Shown one piece after another: positions 1 to 8,755 of a DNA stretch of 64,000 nucleotides; position 1 is the first letter of the stretch, and every line of letters starts with the position of its first letter. The DNA is from SZUA-217 sp964194555. Lineage in GTDB: Bacteria; Actinomycetota; Acidimicrobiia; Spongiisociales; ZC4RG35. Under the pieces are notes generated by a model that saw nothing but the letters and a program-made list of their open reading frames with translations, was not told the DNA's origin and searched no databases. The DNA is taken from NCBI GenBank assembly GCA_964194555.1, contig CAXMMT010000078.1:1-64000 (forward strand). The letters are read 5' to 3'. A program made the translations under genes and the position numbers.

Positions 1-364
1 TCAACGTTTCGACGGTCACCCCTTCGAAAACAACCGCTTCCAGGTCGAGGCTCGGGATGGACAGGTAGGCAAACTCGGTGTCCTCCTCCGGCTGATCCTC
101 GGCATAATAGTCAACAACATCGGGGGCGCTCTCCGGCGCAGCATCCTCAACAACGACCTCCCCTACCTCGAGGACCGGCACTACCTCAACCTCGGGAAGA
201 TCCTGTCTCGTTTGGACGAAACTTTGATCTAGCTGAATTCCAGCCGCTGCCTGCACCCGCCCATTCGCAACATCAGTTCCGAAAACCTGCCACCCAACAA
301 AGCCGATCCCGAATAGACCACTCCAAACAAGCGTCCACCCAAGAATCTGCACCCATCGCCTCAT
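1..364 (-). CDS. Sortase, class E-like (3' part cut by window edge)
   Basis: The reading frame is open from an ATG at 364 down to base 1, giving about 121 residues of the N-terminal half. It begins MRRWVQILGWTLVWSGLFGI, a single membrane anchor at about residues 5-25. An acidic, Val/Glu/Pro-rich linker follows, then the sequence FAYLSIPSLDLEAVVFEGV. That last stretch matches the first strands of the sortase barrel (F-x-x-L-x-I-P-x-L-x-L-x-x-x-V-x-E-G-V). Sortases join secreted proteins to peptidoglycan; class E is the usual extra sortase of Actinobacteria. The catalytic His, Cys and Arg lie outside the window. A TAG lies four codons upstream and no other start exists, so the start is firm, although no clear ribosome site is seen. 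Confidence 0.82.
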   Translation of the reverse strand, partial: MRRWVQILGWTLVWSGLFGIGFVGWQVFGTDVANGRVQAAAGIQLDQSFVQTRQDLPEVEVVPVLEVGEVVVEDAAPESAPDVVDYYAEDQPEEDTEFAYLSIPSLDLEAVVFEGVTVETL

Positions 365-686
365 ACAACAAGGCTAAATCATGCTCCAGCCCACCACCAG
401 TCTGAAGAGTCACCAACGAGACACTCGGCCTACTCCTGTGGCCAGAAAGCCAAGACTGAAAAAGTCTAGAACCACCCTTTTCCGACGAGGACACGACGAG
501 AACTACCACCTTCCCCCGGACACTTCATCATCACTGCAATAGTCGTCGCACTATTCGCGGGGAGTGTTCGTTTAGTCAGATCGAGCATGCAACGGCGGCT
601 CATTAGATCGACATCCAGCGACAAGAGACCGCAATAACGGCACTTGGCCACTAGCTCCAGCCTGAGGTGTCGACGGCTTCGTGGAC
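365..686. other. Intergenic stretch without recognisable genes
   Basis: About 320 bases lie between the sortase start and the 3' end of the next minus-strand gene. I see no convincing ORF, tRNA or terminator in it. Small ORFs here overlap each other and lack family features. It should hold the sortase promoter on the minus strand, but no good -10/-35 pair stands out. Confidence 0.4.
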
Positions 687-1127
687 TCAGCCCCTCCGGA
701 ACCGTCTCTTCTTCTTGCCGGGTGACGATGGAGGGACTCGGCTCTGGATGTCTTCGAGTTCGAGAGCTCGGGCTTCGACGGCCAGCAGCAGTTCGTCAAG
801 CCGAGTCAGCTCCTCGTAACCCAGAACGCTCGAGTCGATCTTTCGAAGAAGGCCTTTGGCCAGGGAAATGTCGAGTCCGTCGAGAACGGTCTGGACGGCG
901 TCAAGCTTGCCCTGCGCCTTCTTGTTCTGCCGAGCGCGCCAGAGACGCGCCCAATGCAGATGAGCATTGGCGTCGTCGGTTGCTGTCTCGGGAAGAAGGT
1001 CGAGAAGCGCTGCCGTTTCTGGATCGCCGTCGATCGCCAGCAGCGCCTTGTGATCGTTGGCCCGAGCATCTCGCATGATCTGATCGACAAGCTGCCGGGC
1101 TCGCTGCTCGGTGAGTTCCTTGGACAC
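687..1127 (-). CDS. Hypothetical helical protein with basic tail
   Basis: This codes for 146 residues from a GTG. The composition is strongly helical and charged (SKELTEQRARQLVDQIMRDA near the start) and the C-terminus ends in a very basic tail, KKKRRFRRG. No signal peptide, membrane segment or known motif is visible. The frame stays open for about 40 codons upstream of the GTG and the local protein sequence there looks plausible, but it has no ATG/GTG/TTG, so 1127 is the best start. It lies divergent to the SLH-domain gene. I do not recognise the family. An overlapping longer ORF in another frame looks like a shadow. Confidence 0.6.
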   Translation of the reverse strand: MSKELTEQRARQLVDQIMRDARANDHKALLAIDGDPETAALLDLLPETATDDANAHLHWARLWRARQNKKAQGKLDAVQTVLDGLDISLAKGLLRKIDSSVLGYEELTRLDELLLAVEARALELEDIQSRVPPSSPGKKKRRFRRG

Positions 1128-1305
1128 AGGACGGAGAATATCGGGTCCGATCCGGTAGTTCGCCGGTGGACATAGTCCGGGCCGGCCATCGACAGCGTCG
1201 TCTTGAAGGGGCCCGAGTGACTGCGGCCGACCGAAACCTCAACGTCCTGACTGCCGGACGACCACTCAACGCATATTACCGCCACCAAGAGTGAGGGTTT
1301 CGATC

Positions 1306-1333
1306 TGGACATCAAACCGAGTTCTCTTAGAAT
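1306..1333 (+). promoter_or_regulatory. Sigma-70-type promoter for the SLH-domain gene
   Basis: The -35 is TGGACA (1306-1311) and the -10 is TAGAAT (1328-1333), each 5 of 6 to consensus, with a 16 bp spacer. Transcription would start about 40 bases before the TTG start at 1382. Confidence 0.55.
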
Positions 1334-1381
1334 GGGCACCCTCGACGTGGGACGTCGATCGGGCTATTCAGGGGTAAAGCG

Positions 1382-4309
1382 TTGAAGAAATTTGGGAGAC
1401 TTGCGCCCGTCGTCGCCATGACGCTCATCCTTGGCCTAACCGGCGCACCGCCGGCCCAAGCCCTGACGGCCGATTTCGTCGATGAGGTGGTAATCACTGG
1501 GCTCAACCAGCCGACCAACATCGAATTCGCCCCGAACGGACAGATCTTCATCACTGAAAAAGGCGGGCGGGTGTTGGTCTGTGACTCTTTGAGTCCTCAG
1601 GGCGTGGTTCTCGACGTCGACGACTGCGATGTGTTTGCCGATCTTGGTGCTGATGTTCACAGTTTCTGGGACCGGGGGATGCTCGGGCTCGCTATCCACC
1701 CCGACTTTCCGTCTACGCCTTACGTGTATGTCCTCTACACCTATGACGCTCCGATCGGGGGTTCGTCTCCGACGTGGGGTGATACTTGTCCCGACCCTCC
1801 AGGGTCGACAACGGATGGTTGTGTGGTGTCCGGACGTGTGTCACGTTTGGAGGCCTCGGGAAATCCGATGACAGGGTCGGAGGTGGTACTGATCAACGAC
1901 TGGTGTCAACAGTATCCGAGTCACTCGGTCGGGGATCTCGAGTTCGGGTCCGATGGTGCCCTCTATGTCTCGGGTGGTGATGGGGCTTCCTTTGGCTTCG
2001 TCGACTACGGGCAGCGTGGTTCGCCGACGAACCCTTGTGGCGACCCGCCTTCGGGTGTTGGGGGCAACCAGACGGCTCCGAGTGCTGAGGGTGGAGCGTT
2101 GCGTTCCCAGGATATGCGGACCGGCGGGGACCCGGTGAGTCTCGACGGAACCATCCTTCGAATCGATCCGATCTCCGGGTTGGCGATGTCCGATAATCCG
2201 TCGATAAGGCATACGGATCTGAATGCACAACGGATCGTCGCCGACGGTCTACGCAACCCATTTCGGATCGCTGTCAAACCGGGCACCAACGACCTTTACA
2301 TCGGAGATGTGGGTTGGGGTCTATGGGAAGAGGTCAACTATCACCCCAACCCGACCCAGGTGGTTCGTAACTTCGGTTGGCCCTGTTACGAGGGTGGCTC
2401 GGAAGATGGCTCGTGGGTCTCGTTGCGTCAGGGTGGTTATGACGCCGCCAACCTCACCATTTGTGAGGAGCTGACTTCGGGAGAGGTCACAGCACCACTC
2501 TTCGCCTACCATCACAACGCAGACATCTCCGGCTCCGATCCTTGCCCGCCGGCCAATCCACCTCAGGGAACCAGTTCGTCGATTGCCGGTCTCGCCTTCT
2601 ATGAGGGTGGAGGCTATCCCGGCACCTACAACGGAGCGTTGTTCGGGGCGGATTACAGCCGCGACTGTATTTGGGTGATGTACCCGGACGGTTCCGGTGA
2701 CCCCAATCCGTCCACCATCGAGGTGTTCCAGTACCAGGCGGCCAACCCGGTCGACCTCGAAGCAGGACCGGGTGGGGACATCTTCTACGTCGACATAAAT
2801 TTCGGTGGGGTCGGAGAGGTCCATCGTCTCCGTTTCGTCGGTGACAACACCCCGCCAAACGCGGTCCTCTCCGCCGTCCCGACGTCAGGGGACGCCCCTC
2901 TCACCGTCGATTTCGACGGGTCTGGATCATCGGACCCGGACAACGACCCTTTGGCGTTCGCGTGGGATTTCGACGACGATGGACAGTTTGACGATGGAAC
3001 CGGACTTATCTCCCAGTGGACATATGATTCACCTGGCAGCTACATGGCTTGGCTCCAAGTCACCGACGCTCGCGGTGAGTCAGCCACTAACTCGGTGAAC
3101 ATTCAGGTGTCCAACGGCGCTCCGACCGCGGTGATCGACACGCCAATCCAATCCTCCGGCATATTGTGGCGTGTTGGAGACACGATCGACTTCTCTGGCC
3201 ATGCCGACGATCCAGATCAGGGTCAACTCCCCGAGAACTCACTCAAATGGGACCTCATCATCCACCACTGCGCGGATGATGAGACCTGTCACGCCCACGG
3301 CATCCAGACCTACAACGGAGTGGGCTCCGGAAGGTTCACCACACCAGATCACGAATACCCGTCATGGCTAGAACTGGTTCTCACCGCCACCGACCAATAC
3401 GGCGCGTCCAATACGACGTCACTCGATCTCAACCCAAAACCCGTAGACCTGACCTTCGATACAAACCCGGCAGGCCTCGAACTCGCCATAGGCGGAACAA
3501 CAGAAACCGCTTCAATCACCGAAACGGTGATCGTCAACTCCGTGTTCACCATCGCCGCTCCCACACCCCAAAACTTCGCAGGAGAGACCTGGTTCTTCTC
3601 CTCCTGGTCCGACGGCGGAGCCCAATCCCACAACATCACCGCCCCTGACGGTCCTGTCACCTTCACCGCCACCTACACCACTACCCCGCCGCCGCCGCCG
3701 CCTCCTCCGCCTCCGCCTCCGCCTCCGCCTCCGCCAGAGGTCTTCGGAGAGGTCGTGAGCACCTTCGGAGACATAGCCGGCAACATTCACGAGGCCAACA
3801 TCGAGTTGATCGCCGGGGCCGGTATCACCAACGGGTGTAACCCGCCAGTGAACGATCTCTTCTGCCCCGATCGGCTGGTTACCAGGGCTGAGATGGCTGC
3901 TTTCCTGATCCGGGCTTTGGGTCTGGAGAATCAGATGCCAGGGTTCCAAGGAACCTTCTCCGACGTGGCAGTGGACGAGTGGTACACCCCGTACGTCGAA
4001 GCATTGGCCAATCGTGGAATCACCGACGGGTACCCGGATGGGACCTACCGTCCACAGGCCAGTGTCACCCGGGCGGAGATGGCGAAGTTCCTCTTTCTGG
4101 CATTTGGCTCAGGCTCGGTCATATCGCCAACGGGAGTCTTCATCGATGTGCCGACCACCGAGTGGTTCGCCTTGGCGGTCGAACAAATCTATGCCGACCA
4201 GATCACCTTGGGGTGTAGCACCGACCCGTTGAGCTATTGCCCGTTTGACGGGGTGCACCGAGACGAGATGGCGTCGTTCATCGCCCGTGCTCTCGGTCTC
4301 GGCGACTGA
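1382..4309 (+). CDS. Secreted PQQ-type sugar dehydrogenase with PKD and SLH domains
   Basis: 975 residues from a TTG preceded by GGGG. Residues 1-27 form a signal peptide ending in AQA. Residues about 30-485 match the glucose/sorbosone dehydrogenase beta-propeller (LNQPTNIEFAPNGQIFITEK; RIVADGLRNPFRIAVKPGTN; GDVGWGLWEEVNY), the soluble aldose dehydrogenase family that uses PQQ. Residues about 487-576 are a PKD domain (WDFDDDGQFDDG). A region of unknown beta domains follows to about 768, then a proline run (769-785). Three SLH repeats (about 796-975) close the protein, two of them with the typical TRAEMA box. SLH repeats bind secondary cell-wall polymers, so this is probably an enzyme held on the outer wall. 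There is no LPXTG signal, so the nearby sortase need not act on it. Confidence 0.85.
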   Translation: MKKFGRLAPVVAMTLILGLTGAPPAQALTADFVDEVVITGLNQPTNIEFAPNGQIFITEKGGRVLVCDSLSPQGVVLDVDDCDVFADLGADVHSFWDRGMLGLAIHPDFPSTPYVYVLYTYDAPIGGSSPTWGDTCPDPPGSTTDGCVVSGRVSRLEASGNPMTGSEVVLINDWCQQYPSHSVGDLEFGSDGALYVSGGDGASFGFVDYGQRGSPTNPCGDPPSGVGGNQTAPSAEGGALRSQDMRTGGDPVSLDGTILRIDPISGLAMSDNPSIRHTDLNAQRIVADGLRNPFRIAVKPGTNDLYIGDVGWGLWEEVNYHPNPTQVVRNFGWPCYEGGSEDGSWVSLRQGGYDAANLTICEELTSGEVTAPLFAYHHNADISGSDPCPPANPPQGTSSSIAGLAFYEGGGYPGTYNGALFGADYSRDCIWVMYPDGSGDPNPSTIEVFQYQAANPVDLEAGPGGDIFYVDINFGGVGEVHRLRFVGDNTPPNAVLSAVPTSGDAPLTVDFDGSGSSDPDNDPLAFAWDFDDDGQFDDGTGLISQWTYDSPGSYMAWLQVTDARGESATNSVNIQVSNGAPTAVIDTPIQSSGILWRVGDTIDFSGHADDPDQGQLPENSLKWDLIIHHCADDETCHAHGIQTYNGVGSGRFTTPDHEYPSWLELVLTATDQYGASNTTSLDLNPKPVDLTFDTNPAGLELAIGGTTETASITETVIVNSVFTIAAPTPQNFAGETWFFSSWSDGGAQSHNITAPDGPVTFTATYTTTPPPPPPPPPPPPPPPPPEVFGEVVSTFGDIAGNIHEANIELIAGAGITNGCNPPVNDLFCPDRLVTRAEMAAFLIRALGLENQMPGFQGTFSDVAVDEWYTPYVEALANRGITDGYPDGTYRPQASVTRAEMAKFLFLAFGSGSVISPTGVFIDVPTTEWFALAVEQIYADQITLGCSTDPLSYCPFDGVHRDEMASFIARALGLGD
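3686..3737 (+). repeat. Proline-codon tandem repeat inside the SLH gene
   Basis: A run of CCG/CCT codons encodes about 17 consecutive prolines between the extracellular beta domains and the SLH repeats. Runs of CCGCCT make it prone to length change by slippage. In the protein it is a rigid wall-spanning linker. Confidence 0.8.
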
Positions 4310-4353
4310 AACAAAAGGATCGTCTAAAGGGGAACACCGGCGCCGACTGTGAC

Positions 4354-6270
4354 CTACCGGGACTCTTCCCCCACCATCACCGCGCCATCCGGGGGAGCGT
4401 CAAGTGCATCCTGTTCGTCGTTCTTCGGCGCCATCGGGAGAGTCAATTGGAAGGTCGCCGGACCGAGATCGGACCTAAGAGTGAGATCACCATCCATCAA
4501 ACGCGCCAACTGACGTGACACAGCAAGGCCGAGTCCTATGGAATCAGGCTGATCGACCCCCGACCCGCCCCGGTAATACGGGTCAAAGATTCGACGTCGA
4601 AACTCGTTCGGAATCCCCTCGCCGTTGTCGGAGAAGACAAGGGTGACGTCAGGTCCGTCCCGGTGAGTTGTGATCGTGATCTCATCGCCGCCATAACGCA
4701 GAGCATTTGTCACAAGATTGCGGATGATCTGACGGACTCGGTTCGGATCGGCAAAGGCCTGGTGGCTCGGGGCTGCCGCCACAAAGATGTCCTTCTCATC
4801 CGTCCAGAGTCGCGCAGCGAGCACACTCTCGATCTCCTGACCAAGATGCACCGGCTCTTTGGTGACGGTGACAGCGTCGATCTCCGCGCGAGCTGCCAGA
4901 AGGAGATCCTCAACAAGATCAGATACCTCAAGTGACTGCTGAAGCATGAGTTCGATGAGCTCGTTGCGCTCCACGGAACTGAGTTGGTCAGCGTCGTCTC
5001 GGAGTACGGAGGCGAAGCCAACCACCGAGGTGAGAGGGGTGCGTATCTCGTGACTCACGCTGGCGAGGAAGCGGTCCTTCGACCGGACCAACTGCTCGAG
5101 TCGAGAATAGGACTGCTCCCGCTCGAGGAAAGCGCCGATCATTGCCGCGATCGTCTCCAAGGCAGGAAGATCAGGGTCAGGCGTCGACCCATCTGATGTG
5201 TCATGCGCGATTCCCAAGAACCCCGCCCACTCCCCGCCAACCGAGATAGGCACGGCCAGTGCAAAAACTATGTCCGGGTCGCGGCCGAGAACGATCGCAA
5301 GAGTCTCGTCCATTCGGACGGCCTTGCCGGCCGCCAAAGCAGCCGCAGGCTCCCGATGCTGCATGTAGGGCAGGGTCCAGCGCATCGAAGTGGAATGCGA
5401 GATCGAATCTGGAGCTCCCGACACCTGTCTCACCACCGCGGCGGGGCCGGTTCGGCGATCTCCGCTGTTCTCGGCCACAAACGCAATATCGGCACCGGTA
5501 GCCTCTCGTATCGCCTTGAGAGCTTCGGTCAAGGCGTCATCATCGGCTTCGGAGAGCAGTTGTTGGCCGGCAACGGCCATGGCGACCTCGCTCTTCAGTC
5601 GTCGCTCCGTCGTCTTCTGAGTGCGCCGAAGCGATCGGGCGAGAACAGCAATCAGGGAAAGCAGCAAACCGGTGAATATCACATAGGCGAAAGCCGTGGT
5701 CACCGAGCGACTCACTTCCGGTGGAACCGGAAATAGTGAAATCGGTGACATGGCAAGCACCGCCCAAACAGTTCCGTATGCCATGACCCAAACAGCGCGA
5801 GTCGCTGATAGAAGAAGGAGCGGCACGGCCATCATGTAGACATAGGCGGCTCCGACACCCGCCGGTTCCAGATCGGCAAAGACGATGGCCACACCGATCA
5901 GCGTCATGTCAAGGAATATCGATCTGGTCAGGCGGACCGAACCACTTCGCCGACGCGAGTCTGCGTCAGCAATGGTGATCGCAGCGAGACCCGCAAGGAC
6001 GAATCCGCCGATCCAGCCCCACCAGAGACCCAGGGCGACGCATATGACCAGAGTTGCGAGAGCACCTCGAATGCGGAATCCAGACCAAGCTGTCGACTCA
6101 GCCGAGGTTTGTAACAGGCTGCCGGCGCCTTCCTTGGCGGCTGAGTTCTCCTCAGCCGACGGCTCCCCGGACACGCCCGGAGTCGGCTCATTCTGATTCA
6201 ACATGTTCTCTGACCACTTCCAGTCGACGAACAGCCCCGACCGACTGGCGACGTCCCAGTGTTCGAGCAT
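4354..6270 (-). CDS. Membrane sensor histidine kinase (GAF-HisKA-HATPase)
   Basis: 638 residues. A hydrophilic N-terminus is followed by several membrane helices (about residues 70-210), a GAF-like domain (about 235-390), a HisKA dimerisation domain with SVSHEIRTPL (phospho-His near residue 406), and a HATPase_c domain with N box RNLVTNALRYG, G1 DNGEGIP and G2 GLGLAV. It should sense a signal at the membrane or through GAF and phosphorylate a response regulator. No regulator gene is adjacent, so it is an orphan kinase here. An ATG at 6204 (MLNQNEP) has a GGAAG about 12 bases upstream and may be the real start. The first helices are unaffected by this choice. Confidence 0.85.
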   Translation of the reverse strand: MLEHWDVASRSGLFVDWKWSENMLNQNEPTPGVSGEPSAEENSAAKEGAGSLLQTSAESTAWSGFRIRGALATLVICVALGLWWGWIGGFVLAGLAAITIADADSRRRSGSVRLTRSIFLDMTLIGVAIVFADLEPAGVGAAYVYMMAVPLLLLSATRAVWVMAYGTVWAVLAMSPISLFPVPPEVSRSVTTAFAYVIFTGLLLSLIAVLARSLRRTQKTTERRLKSEVAMAVAGQQLLSEADDDALTEALKAIREATGADIAFVAENSGDRRTGPAAVVRQVSGAPDSISHSTSMRWTLPYMQHREPAAALAAGKAVRMDETLAIVLGRDPDIVFALAVPISVGGEWAGFLGIAHDTSDGSTPDPDLPALETIAAMIGAFLEREQSYSRLEQLVRSKDRFLASVSHEIRTPLTSVVGFASVLRDDADQLSSVERNELIELMLQQSLEVSDLVEDLLLAARAEIDAVTVTKEPVHLGQEIESVLAARLWTDEKDIFVAAAPSHQAFADPNRVRQIIRNLVTNALRYGGDEITITTHRDGPDVTLVFSDNGEGIPNEFRRRIFDPYYRGGSGVDQPDSIGLGLAVSRQLARLMDGDLTLRSDLGPATFQLTLPMAPKNDEQDALDAPPDGAVMVGEESR

Positions 6271-6327
6271 GCCGAAAATGGTCAGGGTTCAATGAGTGAT
6301 ATCGGCACTCTGACGGGCTGACTTGAC

Positions 6328-6375
6328 CTAGGTGCCCTCCAACATAAGTACGGTCGTATGTTGGAGAGCACTAAG
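6328..6375. repeat. Family C palindromic repeat, full copy
   Basis: Two near-identical arms (GGTGCCCTCCAACATA and TATGTTGGAGAGCAC) flank a 10-base centre, and the unit is bounded by CTAG on the left and CTAAG on the right. A half copy occurs at 14461-14489. The right end contains the TAG stop of the neighbouring cyclotransferase gene. The RNA would form a strong hairpin, so it may also end transcription. Confidence 0.7.
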
Positions 6376-7249
6376 GCTGCCCTCTCTTGTTCTCCGGAAG
6401 AGCCCACCGGCGAACAGCTTCGACATCGTCGGATCCGGTCGCCACGGGCTCATAGCCGTTGGCTTGAAGGTAGGACACGAGCGCGGCGTTCTCGTCGGAC
6501 ACCCAGCCCACTTCGCCTTTGCCCCCCAGTCGGCGCTGCGCCCACTCGATGAGAGGTGTCACCGGATGACCGGGCACCCCAAATGCGTTGATCTCGGGGC
6601 GTCTGGAGTCGATGACGAGAACCCCTCGCTCACCCTGGAGCCAGAAGGTGAGGTGGTCGGGGTAGCGGGGATCACCGTGAAACATCCACCAGCCAAGCTC
6701 GCCCGGGTGAGGCGGGTAGCGACCCCCATCTTGGGCCAGCGCGCACGCCAGAACCTGCTGCATCAATGGAAAGTCATCGGATGTCGCCGGACGGATGTCC
6801 CCGGCCAGAGGATCTCTCTCTGTGATGACAGCAAGGCACGACGCCACGTACTCATCCGGAAGCTGATGGTGACGAGCACCCATCAGCACCATCGACAGAT
6901 ACCAGTCATACGGGGCCCGAAGGACAGGAGCATCCGTCCATTGATAGGTCAACACATTCGACAGTTCGCCCGATCTCCGGATCACGCTGACAACAACAGG
7001 CTGATAGCCCGGCTCCGCCTGATCGAGCGCAGAACGCTCTGCCTCGTCGATCTCATACAGCGCCCCGTGGACCTCGGCGTCTTTCCTCTCCACGATGCTC
7101 AGCTTCGATGAACCGTCCACCGAGGGTTTTGAGTAGACCGGCGCCCACCCTTGAAGAACGGCCGAGCCGATCTCACGTGCCGATGGGCATCTGCCGCAAA
7201 GTTGCGGCGGCCAGAGGTTTGAGCCATATGCGAAGTAGAGAAAAGTCAC
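6371..7249 (-). CDS. Gamma-glutamylcyclotransferase-like domain fused to GNAT-like domain
   Basis: 292 residues from a GTG that overlaps the stop of the upstream threonine dehydratase gene (GTGA), so translation is probably coupled. The N-terminus FLYFAYGSNL is the signature of the AIG2/GGCT fold, which releases 5-oxoproline from gamma-glutamyl amines or peptides; this half runs to about residue 140. The second half (about 150-292: IRPATSDDFPLMQQVLACAL; ALVSYLQANGYEPVATGSDD) looks like a GNAT acetyltransferase, although the acetyl-CoA P-loop is weak. The stop codon lies in the end of a family C repeat, so the original C-terminus may have been altered. Substrates are unknown. Confidence 0.7.
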   Translation of the reverse strand: MTFLYFAYGSNLWPPQLCGRCPSAREIGSAVLQGWAPVYSKPSVDGSSKLSIVERKDAEVHGALYEIDEAERSALDQAEPGYQPVVVSVIRRSGELSNVLTYQWTDAPVLRAPYDWYLSMVLMGARHHQLPDEYVASCLAVITERDPLAGDIRPATSDDFPLMQQVLACALAQDGGRYPPHPGELGWWMFHGDPRYPDHLTFWLQGERGVLVIDSRRPEINAFGVPGHPVTPLIEWAQRRLGGKGEVGWVSDENAALVSYLQANGYEPVATGSDDVEAVRRWALPENKRGQP

Positions 7250-8235
7250 TCAGAAGCGACCAACTCAGCGAGGAGGAGGGGGTCAACACTCCCTCCACTC
7301 ACCACGCAAACCGAAGACCCCCTCTCCGACAAGGGCACTTTCAGAGCGGCAGCGAGGCTGGCCGCGCCCGCGCCTTCGGTCACCAGTTTGTCGCTCAACG
7401 CCAGACGTCGCATCGCCCCTTTGACCTCGCTTTCGGAGACCAGAACCACCTCGTCGACCAGATCCTGAAGCATCGGATACATGTTGTGTGTTATCACTGG
7501 AGTGGAGGCGCCTTCGACGATTGTGTCATGCCAGTCGATCCACACCGGACCGCCCGCGGTGAAGGCGGCGGCGAGGGCCGAGTTCACCTCGGCTTGAACC
7601 GCGTAGACCCGCACCGACGGCTCGAGAGTCTTGAGCGCTGCTGCCACACCGGAGAGCAGGGCGCCCCCGCCCACGGGTACGAACACCGAGTCGACTTGCG
7701 GGAGATCCTGGTGAATCTCGAGACCGATAGTCCCGTGCCCGGAGATCATCAACGGTTCGCCCCAGGGATTGAGATAGCAGTACGGCTCCTGTCGCCAGTT
7801 TTCCTCGAACATGTAGATCATCAGATCGGTCATCGACACCCCGACAAGTTCTGTGCCATATGCCTCGATCGCCCGCCGTTTTCCCTCGTGAAGAGTCTCC
7901 GGAACCAGCGAGCGTGAAGGCACCCCCAACTCTCGTGCCATATAGCCGATGGCCTGGGCCGTGTTGCCGGCACTTGTCGTCGAAAGCCCCTTGGCTGCCT
8001 CCTCCTCGGAAAGACTCAGAGCCCAGTTACCGACGCCTCGCACCTTGAACGAGCCGATCGGCTGAAGGGTCTCCGGTTTCAGATAAATCTCGGTGTTGCC
8101 CTCGTGGCTGACCAGCGGGAGAAGCGGCGTCCGGACAATGGTTCCGTCGAGCCGGCGGGCCGCTGCCTCGATCGCCTCGATGCCGGGAGCTTCGACAGGG
8201 TCGCCGGGCCATCCGGTTGGTCGCTGCTCGTTCAT
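7246..8235 (-). CDS. PLP-dependent threonine/serine dehydratase-like enzyme
   Basis: 329 residues of the fold II PLP family. It shows the Schiff-base lysine in GSFKVRG, the substrate loop STTSAGNTAQA and the phosphate-binding VGGGALLSG. Family members deaminate threonine or serine to 2-oxoacids, or racemise them. There is no C-terminal ACT regulatory domain, so it is the short catabolic type (about 320-330 residues). RidA, which clears the reactive enamine/imine products of such enzymes, is encoded divergently next door, a telling pair. The 3' end overlaps the cyclotransferase gene. A family A repeat separates it from ridA. Confidence 0.82.
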   Translation of the reverse strand: MNEQRPTGWPGDPVEAPGIEAIEAAARRLDGTIVRTPLLPLVSHEGNTEIYLKPETLQPIGSFKVRGVGNWALSLSEEEAAKGLSTTSAGNTAQAIGYMARELGVPSRSLVPETLHEGKRRAIEAYGTELVGVSMTDLMIYMFEENWRQEPYCYLNPWGEPLMISGHGTIGLEIHQDLPQVDSVFVPVGGGALLSGVAAALKTLEPSVRVYAVQAEVNSALAAAFTAGGPVWIDWHDTIVEGASTPVITHNMYPMLQDLVDEVVLVSESEVKGAMRRLALSDKLVTEGAGAASLAAALKVPLSERGSSVCVVSGGSVDPLLLAELVASE

Positions 8236-8242
8236 GGGATGC

Positions 8243-8339
8243 CTAGTGCTCTGGCCATAGACGTTGGCGATGTCAAGGCCGAGGCAGGGGGGTTACTGGC
8301 CGCCCTGAACGCGGAAAACGTTTGTGGTCGGAGCACTAG
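8243..8339. repeat. Family A MITE-like repeat, short copy
   Basis: This is a 97 bp element starting CTAGTGCTCTGGCCA and ending GTGGTCGGAGCACTAG. The two ends are imperfect inverted repeats of about 23 bases. The second copy is at 55284-55449. It lies in the divergent gap between the dehydratase and ridA, so it probably affects their promoters. The centre is shortened compared with the other copy. Confidence 0.7.
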
Positions 8340-8377
8340 CCTCACTGACCGGACAGTATCGACCAGGAGGCCATGCA

Positions 8378-8755
8378 GTGGAGAAAATCGTCGTCGAAGG
8401 GCTCGCCCGCCTTCCTTCGTTCAGTCATGCAGTTGTCGCCGGAGACACCATCTATGTGTCGGGCTCATTGGGCACGCTGCCCGACTCGATGGAGTTGATC
8501 CCCGGTGGCGCCGGTCCGGAGACGACCCAGACACTCAGCAACATCGAGACCATCCTTCATGCCAGTGGTGCGTCTCTCGACGATGTCGTAAAGATCAACG
8601 TTTACGTTTCTGACATGGCGGCCTTCAATGAGATGAACAACGCATACCTCGAGGTGTTTGGCGCTTCGCCACCCGCCCGGATCACCGTAGGTGGCGTCGA
8701 TCTCGCCCTCAATGCCGCCGTCGAAATCGACTGCATTGCCCACAAGCCGGCCTAG
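8378..8755 (+). CDS. ridA: RidA family enamine/imine deaminase
   Basis: 125 residues from a GTG with a perfect AGGAGG seven bases upstream. A longer ORF start at 8324 falls inside the repeat element and is unlikely. Family marks are SHAVVAGDTIYVSG, the TLSNIETILHASG helix and PPARITVGG with the substrate-binding Arg. RidA hydrolyses 2-aminoacrylate and related imines formed by PLP dehydratases, in line with the divergent dehydratase gene. Its TAG stop overlaps the stop of the convergent AhpD-like gene within one CTAG. Confidence 0.87.
   Translation: MEKIVVEGLARLPSFSHAVVAGDTIYVSGSLGTLPDSMELIPGGAGPETTQTLSNIETILHASGASLDDVVKINVYVSDMAAFNEMNNAYLEVFGASPPARITVGGVDLALNAAVEIDCIAHKPA

Noticed and set aside
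806..1339. 177-residue ORF overlapping the small gene at 687-1127
   Set aside because: It is in another frame with Arg/Ser/Pro-rich low-complexity composition typical of antisense or shifted frames in GC-rich DNA.
3512..3949. Arg-rich ORF opposite the SLH gene
   Set aside because: It is the complement of the proline-codon repeat and has no other features.
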